55,329 bases of DNA from Krasilnikovozyma curviuscula (Eukaryota > Basidiomycota > Tremellomycetes > Cystofilobasidiales > Mrakiaceae). Location: positions 1-55,329 of the forward strand of contig MVAQ01000144.1 of the NCBI GenBank assembly GCA_014825775.1, given 5' to 3'. Shown piece after piece: positions 30,863 through 43,300 of the stretch (positions are counted from its first letter, which is position 1; every line of letters begins with the position of its first letter). The notes beneath the pieces are model-generated. The model saw only the letters and a list, made by a program, of their open reading frames with translations. It did not search any database and had not been told where the DNA came from. The translations under genes were made by a program, and so were the position numbers.

Positions 30863-33800
30863 CTACAATGAAACTTTAGCCAGTTTCTTCAACTGTGCAA
30901 ATTCACTGCGACCAGTGCTTTCACATAAGCTATAGAAACTTGAAGATGGATTTTCTAATAGATTTTTTGGCGTGTCGAATTCTAGGATTCTGCCATTTTT
31001 TAAAACGAGAATTCTGTCAAACTCGATGACAGTCCGCAATCTATGAGCGATAACCAGAAGCGAGGATTCCTGAAAGGCTTCACGCATTGTTTGAGTGATA
31101 AGGGAGTCCGTTCTGTTTTGTTCAAACCGGTCAGCTTAGTTCAACCTTCGGAAGGAAACTGAGAGTAGCTCACTCTAAGTCGATCGAACTAGACGCCTCG
31201 TCTAAAAAGGAGGTAGGATTATCATGGTCAATTGAATTGTCGGAGGTGAAGCCCTACAATTGACGAACTTACCCAAAATCATGAACTTGGATCTCCGCAG
31301 AAGAGCTCTCGCAATACAAAGCAGCTGTCGCTGTCCTTGGGAGAAGTTGGATCCATGCTGGGACACCGGTGAGGACAAGTTACTGAATAAGGTGTTGTTT
31401 ACTGAGTCTCCTACTGTAAGAAGGTTAACTTGTCGGAGAACTTGGTACAGTTCGGCATCTTCGAACTCATCTTCCAGATCGAGCGCCGATCGTAGTGTAC
31501 CCGACAAGATGACGGGATCTTGTGGAATGATTGATAGGCGACTTCTAAGATCCTTGGTACCAATACTAGAGGCGTTTGTGATCAGAAACTAAAGAAGTGA
31601 CGCACAGTCTAGTGTATAGAACGGAACTCACTTTGAAATGTCGAAACCGTCGATCTTGACCTTGCCAGACGTTGCCTCAATGAACCGAAAGAAAGACAGA
31701 GCTAAAGTCGATTTTCCAGAACCAGTCTTTCCAACAACACCGATCTTCTCTCCAGGCTTGATCTCGAAGCTCACATCATGCAGGACATCAGGCAGATGAG
31801 GCGCGTATCGGACGGTAAGGTTTTCAACTTGGATGTGACCAGCAGCTGGCCAATACGCTGGAGGACGAGGTTCGATGATTGCAGCAGGAACATCTTGAGG
31901 TTCCGAAAATTCCTTAATACGTTCCACTCCTACCATGGACAGCTGAGAGAAAAGTAATATGAGCACCAGCACAGTTCACAAGGTCAAGACTCAAACTAGG
32001 GAAGCTTACTTCGAACGACACATATCTCAGCATGAGATCTAGCATACCAGATGAAACGTTGAGAGCGAATGTGAGCGTAAAACCGGCAAGCGCTGCATCG
32101 ATTTTGTCACCTGCTCTGACGAGAGACAGTGATGCGAAGCCAACGAGGAAGGAGTTGAGGGTGGAAAAGGAGGTAGTAAGCCAGAGGTAAACCACAAAAC
32201 CATGGAATGCACGATTTGTTTGAGACTTAAAGGGATGTGTCAGAAAGACAGATTGAAAAAATAGAGATTGATGAAATACTCACGTCGATCCTACTGGCCA
32301 TCGTTCTGAGGAACATGTTGGTCGCACCAAAAGCACGAATGACAATAGACCCACCATCATTGATGACTTCAGCCCACAAACTTATGAGAGGTGAGAAGGA
32401 GACACTGTCCAATCTTCTGAGATCTCTCACAATCTTGCTGTAGGCGATGCCAATTATGACAAACACAGGTGTAAGGGCTGCGACCGCGATCAGAAAGACT
32501 GGAGCAACCGTTCCGACCACCGCGAGAGAAGACAGCTAGGAGTAGGGCGTTAGGCAGGATTATACAATAATATGAGATGGGTCACGTACCAGAGTAAGAG
32601 AATACATCACTACCCTCCCAAAATCATCCGGCAGCCACCCGTCGACTCGTTCGACATCTCCACTGAAACGGTTCATTAACGTGCCATGAGCAGTCGAATC
32701 AAACCACCTCAAATTGGCGCGGAGGACATTGTGAAGCAATCCTGATCGCAATGGTAAATGGTGAATGGTAAGCGATGGAACCATCAGCATCTGTGCGTGA
32801 CTGCTCACCTTTATGAATGGCTGCGCTAGCCCTGGTTGTCACTCCTAATGAAAGTGATGTATTAGAAGAAAAAGTTATCGAGTTGATGAACACACACTTA
32901 CCCTCGTAAAGCACTACCCATCGCAGACCAGATCCGAGCACGTTGAAGAAAGTGATAAGAGCATCTGGAGGGCAGGCATCTCAGGGCTGATTCCGCTTGA
33001 AAGATGTAAGATCAAAAACTCACAGAAAAGGAGATAGTAGTCGAGTGAATGACTAGGGCTTTCTTGGCCTGAGGCGTCTGTCCACTGTCTCAGCCAGAAT
33101 GCCTCTGCCAGATCGAGGATCTGGGTCGAGCCGTAGGTGAACGCGAACGTCAACCAGTACAGAACTCCACCACAAGCGGTGAAAAACAGCTTATATGTTT
33201 CAGCAGAGATTCTTCCCTCTACACTAACTTCTTCAGTAAGAAGCTTGTTTGAGGGCTTCTTCGTTTCTGTTTCTGAAGCTGAAGGTGGAGCTGGCCCATT
33301 GAGAGAGGTAGCCTCATCGACAACCTCCTGATCGTTGGTACCGTTGTCTTGATGAGACTCTTCTTTGCTGTCCTCTTCTTCGTCATGAATGAGTTGGTTG
33401 AACGCTGAAGACAACTTGAAGGCACCGGGTGCTCCTTGATATTCGACCTGTCCATCCTTCAACGAGATAACAGTATCAACCGAGGGAAGGACCATAGATA
33501 CATGATGGGAGACAAGAACACGTGTTCGTCCTGCCATGAGATTTTGGTTCTTGAGAGCCTTCAGGAGATGCACACCAACGTGTGCGTCGACAGCTGAGAG
33601 CGTGTCGTCCATCACGAGATATTCAGCTCTAGAATAGATAGCCCGGGCAAGCTGGACTCGAGCCTTTTGTCCACCTGACAGAGTTATTCCACGTTCTCCT
33701 ATTTCTTCTTCATCGCCATGAGAAAAAATCTGGAGGTCAGGTAGCAAAGCACATGCCTCCAAGACAGCTTGATAGCGAGATCGATGGAATGGGAGTCCAA

Positions 33801-35960
33801 AGAGAATGTTGTTTCTGATTGTATCTTGACGTAACCAGTATGTCTGAGGCACATAAGCACAAGAACAGTTAATCCAGTTGCTGTCTGAAAGCGTTTCGTG
33901 GCTGTCTAGTGAGTTGTAAGTGCTAGTTGGGAAGAGCACCTCACCCGCAGAGACTTGAGTTTCTTTGAGGAGTGTTTGAAGCAATAGCGTTTTTCCAGAG
34001 CCAACTCCACCACAGATGAGAGTAAACTTTCCTTTGGGTATGTGAAGCGATGCGTGAAGCTGGAATTTAGAAACTGTTGCGTCGAGTGAGGTGTAGCTGG
34101 ATATGACCTCGTGAAGTCCCAGTTGAGGCGGAGGTTGAGACTCTGGTTTCGAAACTGGAGTTTCTGCTGATCCAAAGTATCTCGCCAGTCTTCTGAGGGA
34201 AACACCTGTTTCTATCATCTTGATGGATGCGTTGGGGAAGGTGGTCCAAACTCCGTTGAGCCCATTGACTACGGGAACGAATCATAGTCAGTTTCGGAGT
34301 CTGAAACTGAGAAAGACTGGACTCACAGATTGCCAAAGCAGGAAACGCCTTGGAAGGCGTCAGTATACCACCTTGAACCTTCGTGTAAATGGCAAAGGTG
34401 ATTAACAAGGACAGAATCGGCAGCGATCCCCAGACCAAGTTGTAAATGGTTCCGACGTGGTACCTCTTTCTCTGCCATCTCACTTCTTCTTCCCTCAAAG
34501 CACCAATTCTCTTCTCAAAGAAATCCTCCCAGGCTGCGAACTTGATCTGCCTGATTCCAGTCAATGCCTCATCTACAGCTCCAACTCTAACATCCCGTGA
34601 TTTAGAGTGAGCGACATCAATTGCAAACGTTGTTGATGCCAGTAAAGAGTTCATTGGAAGGAGAAGGGTGTTAAGCAGGATTCCAGAGAGAGCTGACCAT
34701 CCAAGTAGACTCCAGAGCAGCGTCGTTCCGATGATGAGATCGATGAGGGCCACAACAACGGAAGTTGCAGAGCTACTAAAAGCTGACAGTTTCCCGACGT
34801 CGACGGTGAATAGGTTGAGAATCTGCAAGGAGAGCCCGTCAGGTTCTATGGCGATCCAGATCAAACGGATGGAGCACTACGTACCTGTGATTGTCCGCCA
34901 GATTGATCGTCGCTGACTTCCTTCCTTCTCAATGCTTTCTGAAACAACAAGCTTCTCAGTTGGATATTGATGGCGTTGCTGATTCTAACATGCTCCCAAA
35001 AGCTGATCTGACTAGACGACCAACCATTCACCAGACTGACTAGACCGAGAGCAAGGCACCAAGTCACTGCTTCATCTTGCTTCTTCTCTTCTAGGCATCT
35101 GATAAGTTTGGAGAGCGACCATGCTGGGATAAAGGTCAGGAACGCTTTTGTGATTCCTCCCAGCAGCTGAACAAAGAACGCCAAGCGGTGCGTCTTGAAG
35201 ATGAGGATGAAGAGCTGGTGGGGCGAAGATGGAAATGTCACGTTGCTCTTTAATGGTGGACACCTCAGACTTGGAGGGGCATAAGGCAGCGACTGGGAGT
35301 TGAGGGTGGCTCGCATGGAGCGACGGAGGAGAGGAGAGACCTGTGATGAACAGAATAGTGTCAGTAAATGACACCAGAAAAACTGTTTGATGAAGACTCA
35401 CCCAATGGAATAGCAACAAACTCAGAAGTGAAGCAGACACTACAGGCGAAACATTCGCCTCGTCAGATTCATCTTCAACCTCTTCGATTCCATTCAATTT
35501 GATATCCTCATCCGGACTAAGAATCCTCTCTCCAGGACCAGTGGGAGAAGTGATGGTGACCAACACCAGAATCGTTGAGAGCGTGATATTCCACGGTGAT
35601 GCTACGAGGAAAGTCGGGCTGAGGACTAGAACGAAGAGCGTGAGGTGTAGGATGCGACTTTTGAGATCTACAAGGAGCAGATAGAGTACAGGAACAACCT
35701 GAAGAGATATAAGTAGGTATCAGCTTGCTTGTCTAGCGTGCAGAAGAAAAGAGACCCACCAGGTAAACGGTGCTCGCAGTATGAAACTGTACGCTGTTTC
35801 CAGCTCCTATACGATATCCAAGGTGGCCTAGGGATATCGCAAGCTCCAGATAGACTAGAACTAGTGAGATCAGGTACCTGGTCCTCACAGAGCGAAGGTA
35901 GCTGTTAAGATTGACAGGCCGGCTTTGGTGACGGCCATCCGTCGAGGCAAGAGATACCAT
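30863..35960 (-). CDS. ABCC-type (MRP-like) full ABC transporter
   Basis: Fourteen exons in transcription order: 35760-35960, 35402-35698, 34885-35340, 34327-34822, 33024-34268, 32902-32964, 32809-32844, 32590-32741, 32284-32535, 32010-32225, 31632-31942, 31273-31565, 31174-31201, 30863-31112. They give 1431 residues. The order is a short N-terminal membrane region, TMD1, NBD1, linker, TMD2, NBD2. NBD1 has CGGVGSGKTLLLQ, the signature LSGGQKARVQLARA and YLVMDDTLSAVDAH, with Asp where a catalytic Glu is usual. NBD2 has VVGKTGSGKSTLALS, FSQGQRQLLCIARALL, MILDEASSSID and VIAHRL. The asymmetric first site is typical of ABCC. The linker (about 755-800) is acidic and Ser-rich. Family members export glutathione conjugates or drugs from the plasma or vacuolar membrane; the substrate here is unknown. 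The start is the ATG at 35960 (MVSLAST); the open frame goes three codons further only to TTG. Confidence 0.94.
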
Positions 35961-36284
35961 GCCGTGCAAGAACAGGCGGATGGAAGCAGGTAATGAATGC
36001 GAGATGAGGCCTTCTTAAGGGATCATCGAAAGATGGGGCTGCATGTAGCGTTCTCGAAAAAGGATGCTGAGCGTTTGCGCGATGGGAGGGAGGAGCGAGC
36101 GTGTTTACTTTCCTGGTTCTATTTGCCCCATTCCTAAATAACGAAGCTTTCACACTCCTTACTCGGGAACTTGACTGCTAATGTTCTCGCACGGAAATCT
36201 CTTTCTTTCCTGGTGTCTAGCTTCTTGCATTCGCGCAGTGGAGATAATGCCACATGTTCACAGAACCCACTATAATCAATAAAT
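35961..36284. promoter_or_regulatory. Intergenic, ABCC promoter side and HIS3 3' end
   Basis: 324 bases between the ABCC start and the HIS3 stop, both on the minus strand. It should contain the ABCC promoter and the HIS3 3' untranslated region. No motif was identified with confidence. Confidence 0.5.
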
Positions 36285-37275
36285 TTAAGCAGCAAGTACT
36301 CCCTTTGTGCTGGGAACTTCTTCTCCTCCTGTTCGCTCGATAGCCTCTCTAATGGCAAGAGCCAGCGCCTTGAACGAAGCTTCGGCGCTGTTTTAATCAG
36401 ACGTCGCGAAGGAATCAGAAACACAGCGGAAATCATCAAGAACTATGGATACTCACATGTGGTGGTTGTTGACACCTCTGATCGAGTCGACGTGAAGAGT
36501 CACTCCTGCCGCAACTGCAAATGACTCGAAGACGTGAGAAATCATTTCGGTTGACACTAGAAGATCGGTCACAGCAAATCAGTATCATTTTGGGGCATTA
36601 AACACAATCGGTATTATCTTACAATCACCGATCTTTTCTCGGGTGAATGGCAGGTGCCCGCAGAAGTACGGTCTCGACGAAATATCAAGAACCGCTCGCG
36701 AAAGCGCCTGGCAAGAGTGAATCCAATCCTGTCAGTCATAATTCAATTATCTCTTTTCTTGAAGATAAATCTCTCACCTCGTCCAAGGGTGCAAATCCTG
36801 TTCCGTATCGTCTAATGCCTTTTCTCTCGCCGAGAGCAAGCTTGAAGGCTTCGCCCAATGCCAAAGCTGCATCCTCCGCAGAGTGGTGGTCGTCAACATG
36901 CAAATCTCCTTTACAGTGAAGAGTCAAAGACATGTGCCCGTGCTTAGCAAGAGCGTGGAGCATCTGTAGGATCCAGTAAGAAAAAAAGAGCGGTCAGCAA
37001 TTGTTGGGATAACTCTTGTTGCAAAGGTCTTGAAAGAGAAAACTAACGTGATCCAAGAAACCGATACCAGTCTGAACATCAATGATCTGTTCAGTCACTC
37101 CAGGTATGTGGTCCAATCCAAGCGTGCATGTAATGTCTGTTTCACCAGTCTTTCGGGCTACAGTCGCTGTTCGAGGTGGAAATCGCTGCAAAAAGAGAGG
37201 ATTAGAATTATCGGATGTCAGAAAGACAGTATTTCTGATCATAAGAGCATAGTCAGAGCTCACCAGTGCAGACAT
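36285..37275 (-). CDS. HIS3: Imidazoleglycerol-phosphate dehydratase
   Basis: Catalyses the sixth step of histidine biosynthesis, converting imidazole glycerol phosphate to imidazole acetol phosphate with bound manganese. Six exons in order: 37264-37275, 37048-37185, 36778-36963, 36623-36707, 36457-36556, 36285-36387. They give 207 residues, typical for monofunctional fungal HIS3. The first coding exon is just 12 bases (MSAL). Visible signatures are [57 protein letters not shown] (the first metal-ligand histidine cluster), [53 protein letters not shown] (the second His cluster) and the end [13 protein letters not shown]. All metal-binding histidine motifs are intact. The gene is divergent from the PIG-T gene across 116 bases. 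Confidence 0.98.
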
Positions 37276-37391
37276 TTCGGAAAAGTGGGTGGCGGTTGGC
37301 GTTTCCAAAGCACAAAATCGACCCAGTACCTGTCGAACGGTGAAGGCACTTTATCCGACCTCCACATAAACACTTTCTGGGGTCGAGTAAG
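37276..37391. promoter_or_regulatory. Compact bidirectional promoter, HIS3 / PIG-T
   Basis: Only 116 bases separate the start codons of HIS3 (minus) and the PIG-T gene (plus). Both promoters and both 5' leaders must fit here or overlap the neighbouring transcript. No TATA box was seen. The shared region implies some coupling of the two genes. Confidence 0.7.
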
Positions 37392-39326
37392 ATGATAGGG
37401 CATCTTCCAGTTTCCCTACTGCTGCTATCATTTCTGGCGTTGAGCCCAACCCAAGGTCTCGCCAGCTCTATAAACCAGGAAACGTTCGACGAAGCCCTCT
37501 CAATCAGGCCACTGCTGGATGCCAAAGTTAACGCCAGGTTTGAGTTTACCACTAAAGTAAAGGATATGAAAAGAAGTACGTGCTTGCAGCTGACAGTTCC
37601 TCGATTTGAAGCTGACCCTGTCGGGTTCTCATCTTGAAACGTTTCGTCTCATCAGCTCATCATACGCTGGCTTCACGATCTCTGATCTCAATTCTTCAGG
37701 CGTCAAAGGGAGACGCGTTCGAGTTCTCGTTGACGACAGGATCGTGGGACTACCTGAGGTGGGGCTATCCGCTGGGAAACTCAGGTGGAAGTGGTGCTGA
37801 GGTGTGGGCGTGGATGGGGGGCGATCAAGAGTGAGTTCTGGTCAACGAGCCATCCCCGTTGTGACAAGATCATGATCGTGATTTTCAACTTGTATTGCAG
37901 CTCCACGGCAAGGTATCAATCTCTGATCCAATCGCTATCGGGTCTCTTCTGCGCGTCGCTCGGCCAGTCGTTAACGAATAGCTACACAACTCAACCTGAT
38001 ATACCCTTTTTCACATCGTCAATATTTGAAGATTCTAGTGAGTGATAAATCCAGTCATCTCTATGCTTACCTCGAGACCTCGCCTCTGACTTGCTTTCCG
38101 TTACTCCCACCGTTTCAGGTCTCTTTCACACCTCTGTCCCACCGGAATCACTTTGCACGGAGAATCTGACACCATTCCTCAAGCTCGTCCCGTCCAAAGG
38201 ATATTCTGGCCTTTCTTCTCTTCTAGATGGACACCGGCTCTTAGCTGGCAACTGGCATTCGATGACAATCTCGGTTGCGAAAGATGGCCGAGGAGGGGTG
38301 GTCATCAAAATGGGAATCGAAGTTGTCTGGAACCTTTTCAAGAAAGATGAACAAGGACGGATGATCACTCCCGACGACGTTCTTCTCTCAACTATCTTCG
38401 GTAAAACACTATCCCACCCTTTCGCACCCGCTTCATCTTCCAGAGTTATCCTGTACAATACCTCGACGACAGCAGCCACGGTACCAAATCCAATAATATT
38501 GAAGGAATGGAGTGATTTGGAGATCTGGCCTGGACCCTTAAATAACTGGGATCCGAACCTCTACCATATTGGACGTCACTCATTCCAGTATCCGTCGACC
38601 TACCCTCGGGTCCCTCTCACCGTGATGCGAACTCTCGCTGGTTCTGGTCAATCAGAAGGTAGTTTCAGAACTGAAATCTACAACTCTGGAGGTGTGGAGC
38701 AGGATGTAGTGTTGATGGAAGAGCTACCTTGGTGGATCGAGCCTTGGATGTCAGAGGTTGAGCACAGCTTGAATAAAACCAAACGAGGTGAGTCCCAGAC
38801 ACCTGTACGGTGGGTGCAGTGGTCCTCCTACTGATTAAAGTTCTCTCCAGATGGCCTTCTCTTAGGCATCTCATACACACCAGCCATACAGCGAAAGAGA
38901 CCGACATTGATCCTCTCAAATTTCTCTGTCCCACCACATTCGACAATCTCCATAACCATGCCATTCATCAAGTCATTTTTGTACTATACTGAACACCCAC
39001 CTGATGCTTCAAGAGGTTTCGATCTTCCACCAGCCATCTTGATCACCCACGGAGACGTCATGCCTCAGAGGATCTACTCAGGCAACCTTCTGGTTGACCT
39101 GGCTAGTCCCGATTTTAGTATGCCCTATAACGTCATCATTATGACCAGTACTGTGTTGGCGTTATTCCTAGGAAGGTGAGAACACGGATGATGTTGGTTT
39201 CCATTCTTTACTTCGCGCTGAGACAGACGTGTGGCTTCTTTTGAACAATCTAGAGTGGTCAACCTCCTCTGCAGACCTCTGGCGGTGGTAAATCTGACGG
39301 TGAAAACTGATGAGAAACATAAATAA
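37392..39326 (+). CDS. GPI16: GPI transamidase subunit PIG-T / Gpi16
   Basis: Component of the ER-membrane complex that attaches GPI anchors to proteins. Six exons, 37392-37575, 37656-37830, 37901-38037, 38119-38787, 38851-39175 and 39254-39326, give 520 residues. A signal peptide (SLLLLSFLALSPTQG) opens the protein. The lumenal domain begins with ALSIRPLLDAKVNARFEF, then HHTLASRSLISILQ, and FSLTTGSWDYLRWGYP, the family's signature stretch. Later come HRLLAGNWHSMTISV, LYNTSTTAATVPNP, GPLNNWDPNLYHIGRHSFQ and the conserved VVLMEELPWWIEPW. A single transmembrane helix near 478-500 (MPYNVIIMTSTVLALFLG) is followed by a short cytosolic tail, as expected. Several N-glycosylation sites are present. 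Order and length agree with yeast Gpi16. Confidence 0.95.
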
Positions 39327-39583
39327 GCTTGATGTGACAAGTCAAACAGAGGCACAGTGGCGAGGTGGAAGCCAAACGAATCCATTTCTACCTTTTGGAA
39401 AGCACAGCTTAGCTATAGATATCTTTTTCGGATTTATGAACTTGATACTGATAACCACCCGTGCCAGCCTGTTGCCTTAGACCGCCTGCAAATCGGCTTA
39501 GTTTTCCTGGGGTAGACTTGGCTTCCGCTGCTTCCCTCGATCACCACCCTCGCAATCTTTCACCTAGCAACCTGTAGCCCACC

Positions 39584-39756
39584 ATGCAACCCATGCAAGA
39601 GACCACTTATATCCAGTTCCGTTGGATTGAAACAAATAGCTACTTCGTCAGGTAAGCACTATCGTCGTTCGGATCAACGCGGTTTTTTTTAACCTGAGAA
39701 GGTATGCTATTCAGTCTGGTTTAAGCTGTACCTCTTGCTTCTCAGACATGAATTGA
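39584..39756 (+). CDS. Candidate 40-residue spliced small ORF (weak)
   Basis: An ATG in the context gcccaccATG opens a frame of 22 codons ending at AG|gtaagc (exon 39584-39651). Splicing to the acceptor gag-aag at 39701 continues in phase to TGA at 39754-39756, giving 40 residues that start MQPMQETTYIQF. The start and donor are both close to consensus, which is why it is listed. The downstream acceptor is less convincing, no homology is recognised, and chance is a fair explanation. Confidence 0.15.
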
Positions 39757-40319
39757 AAACCATACAATCTAGTATGGGAACACTGCTACTGCTGCTTTGA
39801 CTTCGGGTATGTGAGCACCGTTTCGTGAAGATCCCTTTGGATCGAGCGCCATCCTCATCTCGTGATTCGAAGCTTATAATTCCTTTCCCGGCTGGCCAAA
39901 TTTCGGCAGAAGTTTTAGGCTGGTTTGTCTGGCTGCGTCTTGGAGCATGCTGCACGCTTTCTTTAGACGAGACGCTGTTTGGTTTTCTGATCACCAGACG
40001 CCCCCCTAAACGTCGACTGGCATCCCATTGCCTGCGCTTTCACGAAGTGTGGAGGGTAGATACACCGAGATTTGATTTGAGAGAATGATAGGGACTGTTT
40101 TGATTGGTCAGTGGGCGATTTGTTTGTGAAGTGACCGCGAGTCTGATTACTGACTTGTATCTATTCGCCGATGTGCTCAGTTCTTCAATCTGTCACTCAT
40201 CTCCATGTGCAGCCTAGTGAAAATACTAGCTCATATTTTGCTCTTTATCATACCACCTGATACTGAATCGTCGGTCGACTGCACGAACAAGGTAGGACCA
40301 GGCTTCTCACGACTCGGAG

Positions 40320-40327
40320 TATATAAA
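40320..40327 (+). promoter_or_regulatory. TATA box of the GH3 gene
   Basis: The sequence tatataaa lies 56 bases before the beta-glucosidase start codon, leaving room for a short leader of about 25-30 bases. It is the best TATA match I noticed before a gene in this window, consistent with a regulated secreted enzyme. Confidence 0.6.
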
Positions 40328-40382
40328 GCACGGCGAACAAGAAACTAACTACCTCCTTTTTCTTCAAAACCTCTACTCCATC

Positions 40383-43300
40383 ATGATGATGTGTCTTTGC
40401 TTAGGCCATATTTTGCTCACGTTGGCCTACCTCTGCGCTACAACCAATGCATACTCCTTGGTCGGCAACCTGACAGACGCCTTCTCACCGCCAATATACC
40501 CATCTCCCAATGTCTCTGGGGTTGGAGATTGGGCTACTTCAAGTGTGTACCATTTCCTGTTACCCCTTTGAGGCCTTTGCCGACATCATGCTCTTCCAAA
40601 TAGTTGTAAAGGCCAAAGCTCTCATCTCGACTTGGACTCTGGAACAGAAAACCAACATCACCGCTGGTATCGGGTATGCTGGCCATGCTGCTTGCTCTGG
40701 TAATACTCTTTCACTCGAAGGAGTTGGTTTCCCCGGTGAGTCTTCATGAGTCACGCCAACTTTATCTCACGTTTAGCACTGATGGCGCTCCTCTGGATTT
40801 TCTGGCCAGCCCTCTGCCTCCAAGATGGTCCAGCTGGTGTCCGTGATGGCAAGTGTCTCTTTTTAGTCCTCTCATTTGGAGTTCTTCTCTCAATTTACAT
40901 ACTTTTCGTTACAGTTGACCACACCTCTGGCTTCCCCGCCGGTGTACATGCTGTCAGCACATGGGACAGATCTCTTATCCGAGCTCGAGGTCTGGCCATC
41001 GGTAAAGAGAACAAGGGTAAAGGTATCCACATCTCTTTGGGACCAATGATGAACAGTAAGTAATCTCTATTCGTAGTTTCTTTGGGCATCTTACCGAAAT
41101 CCGTTTCAAACAAGTCGGCCGTCTCGCTTGGGCTGGAAGAAACTTCGAAGGGTTTGGTGCTGACCCATACTTATCCGGAGAAGCGGCGTTCGAGTGAGTC
41201 AATTACCTTCCATTCACATGTGTTATTTCAAGCTGACACGTATTTTCTTGTCCTTGTAGAGCGGTCTCAGGAATGCAGGAGGGAGGAGTAATTGCCTGCG
41301 CGAAACACTACATTGGCAACGATCAAGAAACCAATAGAACCACTGAATCCTCTAACATGGACGACAAGACTCTGCACGAAGTCTATCTCCACCCGTTCTT
41401 GAGATCGGTTCAAGCCAATGTCGGAAGTGTCATGTGCTCTTATAACTTGATCAACAACTCTTGGGCTTGCCAGAATTCGAAGACCTTAAATGGTATTCTG
41501 AAAACTGAGTTGGGATTTCAGGTGGGTCCGAGTCTCGTCCCATTCGTTTCTCGAACCTTACTTACATCATCGTTATCCCCGTCGGGGCATTGGTAGGGCT
41601 TCGTCGTCTCAGACTGGGGTGGAACTCACAGCACCGTTTCAGCTGCGTTGGCCGGTCTAGATATGGACATGCCAGGCTAGTAAACAGTTTTCTCGCAGCA
41701 GCAGCTTCGTTACTTTGCGGCACTGACGATTGGCTTCACTGACTCCTGCAGGCGGGGAAGGGTTTATGGGATACAATTTGTACACCGCTGTCAAGAACGG
41801 AAGTGTTCCTGAGAGTAGAGTTGATGATATGGCTACGAGGATTGTTGCTGCTTGGTACTATCTTGGTCAAGACGAAGTGAGTTCCTCACCCGTTTTCTTT
41901 CTGTCGCCATCACTAAGTTTAACTTCAACTCTGAAGGGGTATCCAACAACCAACTACAACAGTTCTGCTTCTCTACTTGATCCGTCCAACAAACAAGTCA
42001 ATGTACAGGCTGACCACAAGAAGGTGCGTAGCTTAATATGGTTGATTGTCGCTACGCTGTTGTCTGCGGTCGTTGACAGAGGTCTCACTTAGATCATTCG
42101 AGAGATTGGATCTGCTGGTATTATTCTTCTGAAGAACTCCAATTGTACTCTACCTCTCAAATCACCCCGCAACATCGCCATCATCGGGTTGGACGCTATG
42201 GCAGTTGACATCAACTTGCTTGGGGGTGCTGGCGACGTTCCTTTTTTCAGCAACTCCAATCCCTTAGGAACTCTTGCAATTGGTGGTGGCAGTGGGACTG
42301 TACACTTCCCTTATATGGTCTCTGTCAGTCCGAAGTTTGTTTAGTTCTTGTGGCCAATGAGGGAAATGACCATCTCACAAATAATCTTTAGCCTCTTGAA
42401 GCTGTCCAACAGGAAGCACAAAAGCATGGAGCTGATGTTACTTGGTGGACTGACAACGCTAATGGCATCTCTGGTGCGAACACAACCGCCGTCAACTCTG
42501 ATGTTGTGCTGGTCTTCATCAGTGCGTACTCCTCTGAAGGTGTTGACAGGTTCGTACTAGATAGATGAGCATCTTGCTATACCCGATACTCATCTTGTCG
42601 TAACTCTCATTTTACTGGTAGAACCAATCTCACTGCTGCGTTAGTTATTTGTCAATCTCTCAAAAGATCTTGCTCTGACTTTGTTCGCTCAGATTCAACG
42701 GTGATGCCATGGTCCAGTCTGTCTTGGCTGTGAATAACAATGTCATTGTAATTGTCAACGCAGTCGATGCTATCATCGTGGAACCCTGGATCAACCATCC
42801 GAATCTGACCGCTGTCTTGTGGGGTAAGTCCTTCCCTTCGAAGTAATGCAACCCTTCTCCCTCTTATTTTGTCTTCTTTATCTTTTCCCTTTACAGCTGG
42901 GTTACCAGGACAAGAGACAGGAAACTCTCTTGTTGATGTACTCTGGGGCGATGTCAATCCAAGTGGAAGACTGCCGTTCACCATTGCAAAGAACGCCTCA
43001 GATTACTCTGTCCAACCAGGACAGTTGAAGACTAACCTTTCGAACCCTCAAGTCGACTACTCCGAAGGAGTTTTCATTGATTATAGGCAGTTCTTGGCTC
43101 AGAATGTGAGTCTCAACCTTCTTTGATGGCATCAAGCTAGTGATGTGATTGAGCTGTCCCTACTTTCCAGGTCACAGCACGATACTTGTTCGGGTACGGT
43201 CTTTCGTACACCACTTTTAAATACTCTGGGCTTGCCATTGTAGAGTCCTACGGTGTCAAAGAAGCCTGTGAATGGTATGATGGTACTGGTGTAGGAGCTT

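Larger units (their letters stand above)
39327..40382. other. Intergenic, upstream region of the GH3 gene
   Basis: 1056 bases. A possible tiny spliced gene at 39584-39756 is listed separately. Apart from that and a TATA-like box near 40320 I see no feature. A T8 run occurs near 39683-39690. The right half is presumed to hold the beta-glucosidase promoter. Confidence 0.45.

Noticed and set aside
34067..34320. Continuation of the ABCC frame across 34269-34326 as coding
   Set aside because: Reading through shifts the frame out of the transporter. Splicing 34327 to 34268 restores a continuous TMD1-NBD1 sequence.
35961..35969. Start of the ABCC protein at 35969
   Set aside because: The codon there is TTG. 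The first ATG in frame is at 35960, which is used.
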